DNA of 64,000 nucleotides from Dyella jiangningensis (lineage in GTDB: Bacteria; Pseudomonadota; Gammaproteobacteria; Xanthomonadales; Rhodanobacteraceae). Positions 1 to 9,669 of this stretch are shown piece after piece (the stretch's first letter is position 1; every line of letters starts with the position of its first letter). The stretch spans positions 62,001 to 126,000 of the forward strand of contig NZ_NFZS01000007.1 in NCBI RefSeq assembly GCF_003264855.1, written 5' to 3'. Below the pieces are notes generated by a model that was given only the letters and a program-made list of their open reading frames with translations, did not search any database and was not told where the DNA came from. The position numbers and the translations under genes are program-made.

Positions 1-1114
1 GAGCAGCAACATGGGCGTCGACCTGCAGCCGCTCGCGCTGCAGGTGACCAAGCTGATGCGCAAGCACAAGGAATTCCACGACGTCAGCAGCGACTACGAC
101 GACATCGACAAGCAGCAGATGCTCACCGTGGACCGCGCCGCGGCAGGGCGGTTGCACCTCAACATGGGGCAGGTGGATTCGGCGCTGTACAACGCGTTTG
201 GTCAGCGCCAGGTGTCGATCATCTATTCGAACATCAACCAGTACTGGGTGGTGCTGACGTCATCGGCGGAACGTTCGCTGAGCCCCGATACGCTGCTCAA
301 CACCTACGTGCGCGGCGACAACGGCAACATGGTGCCGCTCTCGGCGGTGGCGCACATCCAGCCGCAGGTGACGCCGTCGTTCGTGATCCACACCAACCAG
401 CTGGAGGCGGCCAAGATCTACTACAACATCGACCCCGGCTTTCCGCAGAACAAGGCGATGGACCTGATCAACCAGATCGTCGCCGATGCGCGCCTGCCGG
501 CCGGCGTGCAGGTCGGCTATTCCGGCAGCGCACAGAACCTGGAAGAGACGCGTTCCAACGCCAACGTGCTGTTGATCGGCTCGATCCTGGCGATGTACAT
601 CGTGCTGGGCATTCTCTATGAGAGCCTCGGCCATCCGCTGACCATCCTCTCCACGCTGCCCGCGGCCGGCGCTGGTGCCTTCCTCGCCATGCTCGCCACC
701 GGCACGCCGATGTCGCTGATGGCGATCATCGCTATTTTGATGTTGATCGGCATCGTGAAGAAGAACGCGATCTTGATGGTGGACTTCGCCCTGGTCGCGC
801 AGCGGGAGCGCGGCATGTCACCGCCGGATGCGATTCGCGAAGCGGCGCTGGTACGTTTCCGTCCGATCACCATGACGACGCTGGTGGCGATGGGCGCGGC
901 GCTGCCGTTGGCGATCGGCTTCGGTGTCGGTTCGGAGATGCGTCAGCCGCTGGGTGTGGCCATCGTCGGCGGTTTGCTGGTGTCGCAGTTGCTGACGTTG
1001 CTGAGTACGCCGGCGATTTATCTGTGGAACCACGATCGCAAGATCCGCAAGGAAGCCCGTCGCGCGAAGCGTGCGGCGAAGCGGGCGTTGAAGGCGCAGA
1101 CGGCGGCGGGGTGA
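1..1114 (+). CDS. RND efflux transporter permease, C-terminal part (5' end outside window)
   Basis: The reading frame is open from the left edge, so the gene begins before the window; the ATG at 11 is internal. The visible ~370 residues match the second half of an HAE-1 family RND drug-efflux permease (inner membrane, proton antiport, partner of a periplasmic adaptor and a TolC-like channel). They include the porter segment with FGQRQVSIIYS and NQYWVVL, then the last transmembrane bundle with GIVKKNAILMVDF, whose lysine belongs to the proton-relay network. It is close to the complete permease at 2649-5804, and the last ~110 bases before the stop are essentially identical, so the two may form an MdtB/MdtC-like heteromeric pair. 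Unusually, 1.5 kb of non-coding repeats separates the two genes, which normally abut. Confidence 0.93.
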   Translation, partial: SSNMGVDLQPLALQVTKLMRKHKEFHDVSSDYDDIDKQQMLTVDRAAAGRLHLNMGQVDSALYNAFGQRQVSIIYSNINQYWVVLTSSAERSLSPDTLLNTYVRGDNGNMVPLSAVAHIQPQVTPSFVIHTNQLEAAKIYYNIDPGFPQNKAMDLINQIVADARLPAGVQVGYSGSAQNLEETRSNANVLLIGSILAMYIVLGILYESLGHPLTILSTLPAAGAGAFLAMLATGTPMSLMAIIAILMLIGIVKKNAILMVDFALVAQRERGMSPPDAIREAALVRFRPITMTTLVAMGAALPLAIGFGVGSEMRQPLGVAIVGGLLVSQLLTLLSTPAIYLWNHDRKIRKEARRAKRAAKRALKAQTAAG

Positions 1115-1126
1115 GTCTCCTATCTC

Positions 1127-1566
1127 TGTAGGAGCGCACCCAGTGCGCGACCGCCTTTCGCGCCGGTCTACATGATCGTCGCCCCGGCGCAGGCCGGGGC
1201 CCAGAGCCTCGGTCTTCGGTTGTCGCCATACGGCAACCGGGCTCGCCTGCGACCGAAGGGAGTCCCTGTGGGGCGGCGGGCTTCCGAGCCACTACCGCGG
1301 CCCGGGTCACTTCTCTTTGGGTGGCCAAAGAGAAGTGACCAAGAGAAAGGCCACCCCGGTGTGGCGCTGCCTGGGCTTCGCCCAGCCAGTCCGTGAGGGG
1401 CGGCCGGGCTTTTCGACCGGGCTCCTGCCCGGACGAAAAGTGCCCGACGTCCTGTCGGGCACCCCTGCGGGGCCTGATCGTCCACCCCTCACCGCCACAC
1501 AGGGGTTGGGTGACGGCTCGTGCCGCTGCACGGCACATCGCAGTGAGAAGAGCGTGGCGGTTCCGT
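1127..1566 (+). repeat. Interspersed repeat unit, type II (REP-bounded)
   Basis: Non-coding. It starts with the REP-like element TGTAGGAGCGCACCCAGTGC at 1127, followed by a hairpin around 1180-1205 (CCCCGGCGCAGGCCGGGG) and a segment rich in inverted repeats (CTTCTCTTTG/CAAAGAGAAG near 1310-1335; CGACCGGGC...GCCCGG near 1410-1432; GCCCGAC...GTCGGGC near 1442-1460). The same unit occurs inverted at about 21640-22206 (carrying an extra insert) and, shortened, at about 34960-35224. It is absent after the second RND gene, so it looks like a separate insertion. Short ORFs on both strands here have no protein-like features. Confidence 0.75.
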
Positions 1567-2405
1567 TGTAGGAGCGCACCCAGTGCGCGACCGCGGACTG
1601 GCATGGTTGCCTCAGTGGATAGTTGTCGCGATGACGTAGGGCGAGGTACATCGCCATGCGGCGGTCGCGCACTGGGTGCGCTCCTACAGAGGTGGATAGG
1701 TGATTCCATCGCGAGCACCCGCCCCTCACCCCAACCCTCTCCCCGGAGGGGAGAGGGAGAAGGTACGCAGCCTGATGGATTCCCTCGCGAAACAACGAAG
1801 TTGCCTTAAGTCCTCTTCGCTACGGCGCGTTGCGGTGTAGCCGCTCCGTTCGAGGTAGTAACGAGCGTGCCAAGGCTGACCTCGGTCATCCAACGCTTCT
1901 ATCCCACGTACTGCTAAGAGCCTTGGCTCTAAAAGGCCGTTTTCTTTGGGTTACTTTTGACGCGAAGCTAATCCCGTGGGACTTTGACTCCGGGCTGACG
2001 CCCTCCGCCCTTCCTCGCTCCTCAGAGCCGGCGCCATCCATGGCGCCTCCCCGCGTGCGGGCCGGCTTCGCCGTTCGCACGCAAAGAGCGCGTGCGTGGG
2101 CCAGCAAATGAAAAGTGACTCGAGCTTCCCACGGGACTAGCTGCGCGTCGCCCCACAGGGACTAGCTTCGCGTCGCCGGCAGGAGATCGAAACGCCCGCT
2201 GCGTCCCACAGGGACTCCCTTCGGTCGTAAGCGGCATCCTCGCCGCAGCGCAGCAACCGAAGGCAAGGGTCAAACCATTCCTCAAATGGGACATCACGCG
2301 AAAACCGCAACCTCTCCCCAGCCCTCTCCCGCAGGGAGAGGGAGCTAACGCTCGCACTGCCCAAGAGATCGACGAGCTGTCGCGCACAAGGCGCGCTCCT
2401 ACAAG
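1567..2405 (+). repeat. Composite interspersed repeat, type I, copy 1 (forward)
   Basis: Sub-elements in order: an inverted pair of REP-like elements (1567-1593 and 1661-1688); a GGGGAGAGGG-type hairpin (about 1731-1762); a block with TTTAAGTCCTCTTCGC-like sequence (about 1805-1890); a block from TTTCTTTGGGTTACTTTTGA (about 1938-2112) that contains the hairpin GGCGCCAT-CC-ATGGCGCC; and a tail (about 2190-2405) with a second CTCTCCC hairpin ending in a degraded REP element. The same order recurs at 5820-6535 (forward), 20849-21621 and 34296-34945 (inverted), and is cut by the right edge at 63863-64000. No coding potential is seen. Confidence 0.8.
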
Positions 2406-2648
2406 GATGGTCACCAAAGGGTGCACAGCACTGCGCAAAAGCGTCCAGCGACGCCAAAACCAAGCCAAGCCACACCCCCATGCCTTTCGGCACGGACCGA
2501 CTTCAGGCACATTCTTCCTTCCCTCCCCCGCAGTCCAATACGAAAGCATGACGGCCCCTTGCGCCCGCCTTGCGCGGAACGTATGCCTTGGCTGCTGGTC
2601 TGCCGGGGTGGCGGGTGAGCGCGGCCCCTTACCGGTACGGAAACCTCA
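2406..2648. other. Gap before second RND gene; no gene seen
   Basis: About 240 bases between the repeat island and the second RND gene. No repeat family, clear promoter or protein-like ORF was recognised. Several AC- and CA-rich stretches are present. The region presumably holds the ribosome entry for the GTG at 2649, but only a weak purine stretch (ACGGAAA) precedes that start. Confidence 0.4.
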
Positions 2649-5600
2649 GTGAATATCTTCGCTCCATTGATCAAACGCCCCGTGGGCACCTCGCTGCTGG
2701 CGCTCGGATTGCTGCTGGCTGGTGTTTTTGCCTACCGGCTGCTGGGTGTGGCGGCGTTGCCGTCGCTGGAATTCCCGGGCGTTTATATCGTGGCGCAGAT
2801 GCCGGGCGCGAGCGCACAGACCATGGCGTCCACCGTGCTGGCGCCGTTGGAGCGACACATCGGTCGCATTCCCGGCATCGACGACATGTACGGCAATGCC
2901 ACCGAGGGCAGCGCGGCGATCCAGGTGCGTTTCACCTTCGACCGTACCGCCGACAAGGCGGCGCGTGACGTGCAGGCGGCGATCAATGCCGCGCAGGCCG
3001 ACTTGCCGGTGATGCCGAGCCCGCCGCAGTACTTCAAGTTCGACACCTCGCAATTCCCGATCCTGCTGGTATCGCTGACTTCCACCGGTCTTCCGCAGGA
3101 CAAGCTCTACGATCTCACCGACACGCTGCTGAAACCCGCCGTGGCACAGATCCCCGGCGTCGCGCAGGTGCAGGTGTTCGGCGGCACGCCGCATGCCGTG
3201 CGCGTGGAGCTGGATATCAACGCGCTCGCCGCGAAGGGCCTCACCGCGAACGACGTGCGCAACGCGTTGATCGCGGCCAATGTCACCTCGCCGCAGGGCA
3301 TTCTCACCGACGGCCAGACGCAGATGACCGTCACGGCCAATGATGGCCTCACGGAAGCGTCCGACTTCGCCAACCTGCTTGTCGCCACCAGGAATGGCGC
3401 GCCGGTGCGCCTGTCCGATGTGGCCAAGGTCGTCAGCGGCCAACAAGACATCTACCAGGGCGCCTGGTTCAACAGCCAGAGCACGGTGGCGATGCAGATC
3501 AGCAAGCGCCCCGAGGCGAACGCGGTCGAGACGGTGGATGAAATCCGCAGGCGTCTGCCCGAACTGCGCGCGTGGATGCCGGCCGACGTGCAGATCACGC
3601 CGATCTTCGACCTCACGCAGACCACCAAGTCGGCGCTGCATGAGGTCCAGGTCGCACTGCTGATCAGTATCGTGATGGTGGTGATGGTGATGCTGGTGTT
3701 CCTGCGCCGCCTCCGCCCCACCCTGATCGCCTCGCTGAGCGTGCCACTGTCGCTGGCCGGCGCCTTCGTGGTGATGCTGGCGTTGGGCTACACGCTCAAC
3801 ACGCTGTCGCTGGTGGCGCTGGTGCTGTGCATTGGCTTCGTGGTCGACGACGCCATCGTGGTGATCGAAAACATCGTGCGCCACATGGAGAAGGGCGAGC
3901 CGCCGCTGCAGGCCGCGCTGATCGGCGTGCGCGAGATCGGCTTCACCGTGGTATCGATCACGCTGTCGCTGGTGGCGGTGTTCGCGCCGCTGCTGTTCGG
4001 CAACAACATGCTGATCATGCTGCTGCGCGAGTTCTCGGTGACGCTTGCGGTCGCCGTGGTGATTTCGGCCATCGTCTCGCTCACGCTCACGCCTGCGCTA
4101 TGCGGCCGGCTCCTCAAGCATGAGGAGCCCGGCGAGCACGTGCCTGGGCGCATCGAGGCAGCTCTGGAACGCTTCGACCGTGGCTTCCATCGCGCCTATG
4201 AGCGTGCACTGGATTGGGCCATGCATCACCGTCGGCTGATGCGCTGGCAGCCGTTGCTGCTGTTGTTCCTCACGTTCGCGCTCGGCTGGGGCGTGGTCGC
4301 CACGGCCGGCGGCAACTTCATGCCCGAGGAAGACATCGGCATGATCGAGGGCGACATCCGCGCGGATGCGAACATTTCGCCCACCATGATGGCCACGCAG
4401 GTGCAGAGCGTCGCCAAGATCATGGAGCACGACCCGGCGGTGTTGGATGTGCTCACCATTCTCGGCGGCAACGACGGCAACGGCGCCGTGGGCAACATGG
4501 GCACCATGTTCGTCGACCTGAAGCCGCGTGGCAGTGGCCCGAACGATCGCCACGATCCGGTGAAGGTGGTGGTCGATCGGCTGTCCAAGCAGTACAACGC
4601 CATGCCCGGCGTGCGCGTTTCGCTGAGCCCCATGCAGTTCCTCGGTGGCGGCGGCAGCGGCGACAAGGGTGCGCAGTACGAGTTCCAGCTGATCGGCACC
4701 AACGGTGAAGACCTGCAGCCGTGGACGCTGAAGATGGTGCAGCAGCTGCGCAAGACGAAGGAAATGCGCGACGTCGGCAGCAACTTCGACCTGGTCGGCA
4801 AGCAGCAGATGCTGAAGGTGGACCGCGAGTCCGCCAGTCGCCTGCTGGTGAGCATGGGCGATGTCGATACCGCGCTGCTCAACTCCTTCGGCCAGCGCCA
4901 GGTGTCGATCATCTATTCGGACATCAACCAGTACTGGGTGGTGCTGACGTCCAGCTCGGCCACCTCGCTGAGCCCGGATGCGCTGCTCAACATCCGCGTG
5001 CGCAACGCGAAGGGCGAAATGATCCCGCTGTCCGCACTGGCGCACATCGAGCCGAACATGAGCCCGATGCGCATCCGCCACCATAACCAGCTGGAAGCCT
5101 CCACCATTACCTACAACCTGGCGAAGGACGTCACCCAGGATATCGGCGTCAAGCTCGTGGAGAACGCAGGCATCGCGGTCGGCCTGCCCGAAGGCGTACG
5201 CATCGAATTTACCGGCCAGAACCAGCGTCTGCAGCAGGCCAAGTCGAACGGCATGGTGCTGCTGATCGGCGCGATCGTGGCGATGTACATCGTGCTGGGC
5301 ATCCTCTACGAAAGCCTCGGCCATCCGCTGACGATCCTCTCCACGCTGCCGGCCGCAGGCATGGGCGCGTTCCTCGCCATGCTGGTGACGCAGACGCAGC
5401 TCACGCTGATGGCGATCATCGCGATCTTGATGTTGATCGGCATCGTGAAGAAGAACGCGATCTTGATGGTGGATTTTGCGCTGGTGGCGCAACGCGAACG
5501 CGGGTTGTCGCCACCGGATGCGATTCGCGAGGCGGCGCTGGTTCGCTTCCGCCCGATCACCATGACCACGCTTGTAGCGATGGGTGCCGCCTTGCCGCTG

Positions 5601-5804
5601 GCGATCGGCTTCGGCGTCGGTTCGGAGATGCGTCAGCCGCTGGGTGTGGCCATCGTCGGTGGGTTGCTGGTCTCCCAGTTGCTGACGTTGCTGAGTACGC
5701 CGGCGATTTATCTGTGGAACCACGATCGCAAGATCCGCAAGGAAGCCCGTCGCGCGAAGCGTGCGGCGAAGCGGGCGTTGAAGGCGCAGACGGCAACGGG
5801 GTGA
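2649..5804 (+). CDS. RND efflux transporter permease (HAE-1 family, MdtB/MdtC-like)
   Basis: Complete 1051-residue inner-membrane proton/drug antiporter, the usual size for the family. The N-terminal FAPLIKRPVGTSLLALGLLL is the first transmembrane helix. Two large periplasmic porter/docking loops alternate with two six-helix bundles. The proton-relay aspartates are in VVDDAIVVIEN (D400, D401) and the relay lysine in GIVKKNAIL (K934). A GTG start at 2649 is chosen because translation from it gives the canonical RND N-terminus. It should work with the permease cut at the left edge and an adaptor encoded further left. The basic, Ala-rich C-terminal tail and its nucleotide sequence are almost identical to the upstream paralogue. 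Confidence 0.95.
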   Translation: MNIFAPLIKRPVGTSLLALGLLLAGVFAYRLLGVAALPSLEFPGVYIVAQMPGASAQTMASTVLAPLERHIGRIPGIDDMYGNATEGSAAIQVRFTFDRTADKAARDVQAAINAAQADLPVMPSPPQYFKFDTSQFPILLVSLTSTGLPQDKLYDLTDTLLKPAVAQIPGVAQVQVFGGTPHAVRVELDINALAAKGLTANDVRNALIAANVTSPQGILTDGQTQMTVTANDGLTEASDFANLLVATRNGAPVRLSDVAKVVSGQQDIYQGAWFNSQSTVAMQISKRPEANAVETVDEIRRRLPELRAWMPADVQITPIFDLTQTTKSALHEVQVALLISIVMVVMVMLVFLRRLRPTLIASLSVPLSLAGAFVVMLALGYTLNTLSLVALVLCIGFVVDDAIVVIENIVRHMEKGEPPLQAALIGVREIGFTVVSITLSLVAVFAPLLFGNNMLIMLLREFSVTLAVAVVISAIVSLTLTPALCGRLLKHEEPGEHVPGRIEAALERFDRGFHRAYERALDWAMHHRRLMRWQPLLLLFLTFALGWGVVATAGGNFMPEEDIGMIEGDIRADANISPTMMATQVQSVAKIMEHDPAVLDVLTILGGNDGNGAVGNMGTMFVDLKPRGSGPNDRHDPVKVVVDRLSKQYNAMPGVRVSLSPMQFLGGGGSGDKGAQYEFQLIGTNGEDLQPWTLKMVQQLRKTKEMRDVGSNFDLVGKQQMLKVDRESASRLLVSMGDVDTALLNSFGQRQVSIIYSDINQYWVVLTSSSATSLSPDALLNIRVRNAKGEMIPLSALAHIEPNMSPMRIRHHNQLEASTITYNLAKDVTQDIGVKLVENAGIAVGLPEGVRIEFTGQNQRLQQAKSNGMVLLIGAIVAMYIVLGILYESLGHPLTILSTLPAAGMGAFLAMLVTQTQLTLMAIIAILMLIGIVKKNAILMVDFALVAQRERGLSPPDAIREAALVRFRPITMTTLVAMGAALPLAIGFGVGSEMRQPLGVAIVGGLLVSQLLTLLSTPAIYLWNHDRKIRKEARRAKRAAKRALKAQTATG

Positions 5805-5819
5805 TGCCTCAGCCCCTCC

Positions 5820-6535
5820 TGTAGGAGCGCACCCAGTGCGCGACCGCGGGCTGACATGACTGTCTCAGTCTGCGGTGGTCGCGACTGCGCGAGCTGAGGT
5901 CACGCAGCAACGCGGCGGTCGCGCACTGGGTGCGCTCCTACAGAGGTAGGCTGTTCTATCGCGAGCACCCGCCCCTCACCCCAGCCCTCTCCCCAGAGGG
6001 GAGAGGGAGAAAGTACGCGGCATCCATGCTTCCTCGCTGCGAAACGAAGCTGCTTTAAGTCCTCTTCGCATCGGCGCGTTGCGGTGTAGCCGCTCCGTTC
6101 GAGATAGTAACGAGCGCTTCCCGACTGACCTCGGTCGTCAGGCGCTATTCGTCATATCGCTACGAGCCGTGGCTCTAAAGGCCGTTTTCTTTGGGTTACT
6201 TTTCTTTTTGACTCCGGGCTAGCGCCCTCCGCCCTTCGGGCCGGCTTCGCCGTTCGCACGCCAAGAGCGCGTGCGTGGGCCAGCAAAAGAAAAGTTACTC
6301 GAGCGTCGGCAGACGATCGAAACGCCCGCTGCGTCCCACAGGGACTAGCTTTGCGTCGTAAGCGGCATCCTCGCCACAGCACAGCAACCGAAGGCAAAGG
6401 TCAAACCATTCCTCAAATGGGACATCACGCGAAAACCGCACCCTCTCCCCAGCCCTCTCCCGCAGGGAGAGGGAGCTAACGCTCGCACCACCTACTACCG
6501 CGCGCACTATCTAAAAGCTCGATGAGCTGTCACGC
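5820..6535 (+). repeat. Composite interspersed repeat, type I, copy 2 (forward)
   Basis: Fills the gap between the convergent RND permease (+) and DUF3617 gene (-). It has the same sub-element order as 1567-2405: REP pair (5820-5847 and 5915-5942), GGGGAGAGGG hairpin (about 5973-6012), TTTAAGTCCTCTTCGC block (about 6053-6140), TTTCTTTGGGTTACTTTTC block (about 6186-6300), and tail with the second CTCTCCC hairpin (about 6313-6486). The third block is internally deleted relative to copy 1: it lacks the GGCGCCAT/ATGGCGCC hairpin. Confidence 0.8.
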
Positions 6536-6575
6536 ACAACGTGCGCCGCCCACAACCGCGCGCGCGACAAACCCC

Positions 6576-7043
6576 CTAATCCTTCGGACTCGTGCACGCC
6601 GCATACCTTCTTCCTTCCACCTGCACCACCTGCCGCCCCGCCACGCTCACACTCGCCGTGTAATGTTCCGGCGAATCGAAATCGACGCGCCCGCGCGCAC
6701 CCGGCGCCGCCAGTCCGGCGCAGCTCGCAGTCCAGGAGAGTGCCGTGCTGCTGCGATGCTGGCTGCTGCGTTCGCATTGGGTATGACCCGGCACCGGAAG
6801 AGCAGCGAATTCCGCCCACGGGTCCGGCCCTTCATCCACGCAATGCCAGCGTTCCCGCGGCGCCCCAAGATGGCCGTGCTCCATCACGCGCGTCACGATC
6901 TTCCATAAACCAGTCATGGCCTGGAAATCGCCCGGATCGGCGTGGCCAGGCTCGCCTATCAGCGCGGCCACGACGAGCACCAGCAGCGCGATGGCGCGCG
7001 CCACGGCGTGACCGCGTGAGCCTGGCTGGCGAAACGGATGCAT
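6576..7043 (-). CDS. DUF3617 family secreted protein
   Basis: 155 residues. An N-terminal hydrophobic segment (AIALLVLVVAALIGEPGHA) looks like a signal peptide with cleavage after GHA. The mature part starts with the family's GLWKIVTRVMEHG motif (compare 'pGlWeit..v...g' of DUF3617), has several Cys residues and ends with a TASVSVAG-type strand. Function is unknown; these are small periplasmic proteins common in Proteobacteria. The ATG at 7043 has an upstream GGGAGC ribosome-binding site. The gene lies just downstream of the phosphoesterase gene on the same strand but beyond a likely terminator. Confidence 0.75.
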   Translation of the reverse strand: MHPFRQPGSRGHAVARAIALLVLVVAALIGEPGHADPGDFQAMTGLWKIVTRVMEHGHLGAPRERWHCVDEGPDPWAEFAALPVPGHTQCERSSQHRSSTALSWTASCAGLAAPGARGRVDFDSPEHYTASVSVAGRQVVQVEGRRYAACTSPKD

Positions 7044-7063
7044 GATGGCGACGCTCCCGACGA

Positions 7064-7096
7064 CGAAAGACCCCGCCTGCCCGTGTAGGCGGGGTC
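7064..7096 (-). terminator. Rho-independent terminator of the phosphoesterase gene
   Basis: A 10-bp perfect stem (GACCCCGCCT / AGGCGGGGTC, 7069-7078 with 7087-7096) with an 8-base loop. Read on the minus strand it is followed by a short TTTC run. It lies 13 bases after the stop of the phosphoesterase gene. Confidence 0.7.
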
Positions 7097-7108
7097 CGGA
7101 CTATTCCA

Positions 7109-9148
7109 TCAGTCCTGTGTTTCAGTCGTTGCTACGTAGCCGTGACCATGACGGTCGAAGTCGAACATGTTCATCAGGTTGCCGATGGCCGGTGCGTTGA
7201 GCGGCACATACGGGTTGTTCGGTTGCGAGACCGGATTGGGGAGGTTGTCGCGGCTGCGGTTGGAGATGGTTTCGTGCAGGCCCCAGTTCGCTTCGACGAA
7301 TTTGTCGAAGGAGACGTGGTCGTAGTACGTGTGCACCACGCGGCCGCCTTCGGAGAAGCGCGACACCACCAGCAGCGGGATGCGCGTGCCGTCGCCGAAG
7401 AAGTCGACCGGCTGGATGTAACCGGAGTCGTAGTAGCCGCCGCCCTCATCGAAGGTGACCATGATGACGGTGTCGTCCCACACCTTCGGGTTGGCCTTGG
7501 CCATCTCCACGATCTTCTTCACGTAGCCTTCGAACAGGTCCAGCTTGGACGAAGCCGGATGGCCATCCAGGATGCCGTCCGGCTTGGCGATGGAAACGGC
7601 CGGCAGCGTGTCGTTCTGGATGTCGTTGTAGAGGTCGTTGATGTCCTGGTTGTTCGCGCGCAGTTTCGGATCGGTCATCACCTGCGTGGAATACAGGAAC
7701 GGGTTGCAGATGTTGCAGAACGTACCGGCTTCGCCGTTCTCCTTGCCGCCCGCCCAGCCTTCGCCGTAGTACTTCCAGGTGACGTGGTGGCGCGTGAGCA
7801 GCAACGCGAGGTTGTCCTGGCGTGTCGGCGGCATGGTGAACTGGTCCGCGCCCAGCGGTGCAGGCGTACCGTCACCGAGGTAACCCGGGTTGTAGTTGTT
7901 CACCAGGTAGTACGCGTTGCGCTTGCAGTCCGTGCCGTGGAAGGTGCGATACGGCAGCGACTTCAGGTAATCCTTCACGGCGCCCACGCCCGGCTGTGAA
8001 TCGTCGGCGCAGTTCACGTAGGAACCGCCGCTGTAGCCGTCCTGCACGTACCAGTTGTTGGTGCCGGCCTGCGCATCCGGGTTTTCGATCTGGTTGCTCG
8101 GCGGCGTCGCCGGATTGCCGTTGGCGTCGGCGTAGTAAACGAGATCGCCGAAGCCCAGCATGATGTGGTTGGCGCCCGTGCCGCCCATCACCGACTGGTG
8201 GAAGTTGTCGCTGAGCGTATAGGTGCGCGCCAGCTCGGCGAAGTAGGGTGCATCGCCCTGTGCCATGTTGAGGAACTGCATCGCGGTGGAGCCTTCACCG
8301 GTGGTCTGCTCGGTGAAGTTCGCCGGCTGCGGCTTGCCGTTGGTGCCCGCGCCGACGGTGGTTTCCACCCAGGGGAACAGGTCGTTGCGACAACCGCTGG
8401 GGTTCTTCGACGTGGCGGCGTGCACGTCGCAGTCCAGCTGCTGCCACATCTGGAAGAAGCGATGCACCGGGCTGTTGGCGTAGTCGTCGTAGTTGAGCGA
8501 GGCATGCATGTCGACCGGAGCATTCGCGAGGTGCGCGGGGAAGCGCGTATCAAGCACTTCGTTCGGCAATCCGGTGCCGCCGTTGGCGAGTTCGCTGTAA
8601 GCCTCGTCGGGAAGCGCCGGCTCGACCGCCTGAGCCTGTGCCGCGGAGGAGAACGGCGCCTGGGTCGGCGCGCCGCCGGTGTTCATCGCCGGCAACGTCG
8701 TATACGCCGTGGTGTGCTTGGGCGCGAGGGCAAACTTGCCCGTGCTGCTCGCCTGCCACTGCTGCGCGGCGGCGACATTCGGACCCGGCGTGCCGTCGGC
8801 GTTGACGATGCCTTCGGAAAGCAGGTTGTGCACGCTCTGGCCCTTGGGCGGCGTATAGGTGGCGTAGACGTGATCGAACGTGCGGTTTTCACCGATCAGC
8901 AGGATGACGTGCTTGATCGGCGTGGTGGTGCGATCACTGCGGTCGTCGCCGTTACCCGGCCTATGCAGCACGGTGATGCCACCGGGCAGACCCGCGCGAT
9001 CACCGGTGGCCGCGGCCGGCACCTTGTCGCGGAAGTTCGCGTCCTGGTCGGCACTGGTGTTCTGTGCATTGACGACACCGGCGAGGCCGGCGGCGAGGGT
9101 GCCGATGAGTAACGGCAGGTACCGCTTGCGGACATGCGTCATGAACAT
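7109..9148 (-). CDS. Secreted acid phosphatase / phospholipase C-type phosphoesterase
   Basis: 679-residue member of the phosphoesterase family PF04185 (AcpA-like acid phosphatases and bacterial phospholipases C). It hydrolyses phosphate esters or phospholipid head groups outside the cytoplasm. The ATG at 9148 is preferred over upstream in-frame starts because it follows AGGAG at good spacing and opens a signal peptide (RKRYLPLLIGTLAAGLAGVVNA). The metal/nucleophile region IGENRTFDHVYATY follows early, with MVTFDEGGGYYDSGY and a C-terminal YYDHVSFDKFVEANWGL as in the family. The substrate cannot be read from sequence. Confidence 0.88.
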   Translation of the reverse strand: MFMTHVRKRYLPLLIGTLAAGLAGVVNAQNTSADQDANFRDKVPAAATGDRAGLPGGITVLHRPGNGDDRSDRTTTPIKHVILLIGENRTFDHVYATYTPPKGQSVHNLLSEGIVNADGTPGPNVAAAQQWQASSTGKFALAPKHTTAYTTLPAMNTGGAPTQAPFSSAAQAQAVEPALPDEAYSELANGGTGLPNEVLDTRFPAHLANAPVDMHASLNYDDYANSPVHRFFQMWQQLDCDVHAATSKNPSGCRNDLFPWVETTVGAGTNGKPQPANFTEQTTGEGSTAMQFLNMAQGDAPYFAELARTYTLSDNFHQSVMGGTGANHIMLGFGDLVYYADANGNPATPPSNQIENPDAQAGTNNWYVQDGYSGGSYVNCADDSQPGVGAVKDYLKSLPYRTFHGTDCKRNAYYLVNNYNPGYLGDGTPAPLGADQFTMPPTRQDNLALLLTRHHVTWKYYGEGWAGGKENGEAGTFCNICNPFLYSTQVMTDPKLRANNQDINDLYNDIQNDTLPAVSIAKPDGILDGHPASSKLDLFEGYVKKIVEMAKANPKVWDDTVIMVTFDEGGGYYDSGYIQPVDFFGDGTRIPLLVVSRFSEGGRVVHTYYDHVSFDKFVEANWGLHETISNRSRDNLPNPVSQPNNPYVPLNAPAIGNLMNMFDFDRHGHGYVATTETQD

Positions 9149-9470
9149 GACTTCGATCTCCTGCAGTCGCCCTAGTAGGACTGCGCGAGTGATCCCCCTG
9201 CTACAGCCGCTGCACGCAACGTGTACGACGGCCGGCCGGGAGTCTGGTCCGCATGCATGACGATGCCTTGGCACTTCTGCGACAGGCATGGCGTTGAAAA
9301 TGACAGTGGGGAGACGTCGAAAGAGCTTGCGCCAGGGAGGGAGCGCGAAGGTGTTGCGGCAAGAGTGGTGCGAGGTGCGTGCGGCGACGACGCGGTGATC
9401 TTGCGGCAAGAAATTGCTGTTTTTGCGGTGCGTGTGAAAGGCGAGAAGTGTGCGGTTGGGCACAGGCGAG

Positions 9471-9660
9471 ATCGCGCACTGGGTGCGCTCCTACAGGCAG
9501 TAGGTGGTGTCACTGCGCACACCGCCTCTCACCCCGGCCCTCTGCCCCATCGCGCGAAAACCGTACCCTCTCCCCAGCCCTCTCCCGCAGGGAGAGGGAG
9601 CTACCGCTCGCACCACCTGAGAGATCGAAGAGTTGTCGCGCACAGGAACAAGCGGAGCGG
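9471..9660 (+). repeat. Fragment of the composite repeat between minus-strand genes
   Basis: Lies in the 9149-9669 gap. It holds an inverted REP-like element (ATCGCGCACTGGGTGCGCTC, from 9471), a CTCACCCCGGCCCTC remnant (about 9525-9545), then CGCGAAAACC and the CTCTCCC/GGGAGAGGG hairpin (about 9560-9600) that ends the type I composite repeat. The middle blocks are missing, so this looks like a deleted copy. The rest of the gap (9149-9470) shows nothing recognisable beyond the promoter region of the phosphoesterase gene. Confidence 0.65.
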
Positions 9661-9669
9661 CACGCGACA

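Noticed and set aside
1127-2405. CRISPR array
   Set aside because: Repeated REP-like sequences are unequal, inverted and unevenly spaced, with no regular spacers and no cas genes in the window.
1115-2648. Insertion sequence with transposase
   Set aside because: No protein-like ORF with transposase motifs; the short ORFs are Arg/Pro-rich products of repeat DNA.
4098-5723. Long antisense open frame opposite the RND permease
   Set aside because: His/Arg/Gln-rich shadow of a real gene in high-GC DNA; no start context, no family features.
9149-9463. N-terminal extension of the phosphoesterase to 9463
   Set aside because: The extension is not protein-like and would remove the signal peptide; AGGAG before the ATG at 9148 supports the shorter form.
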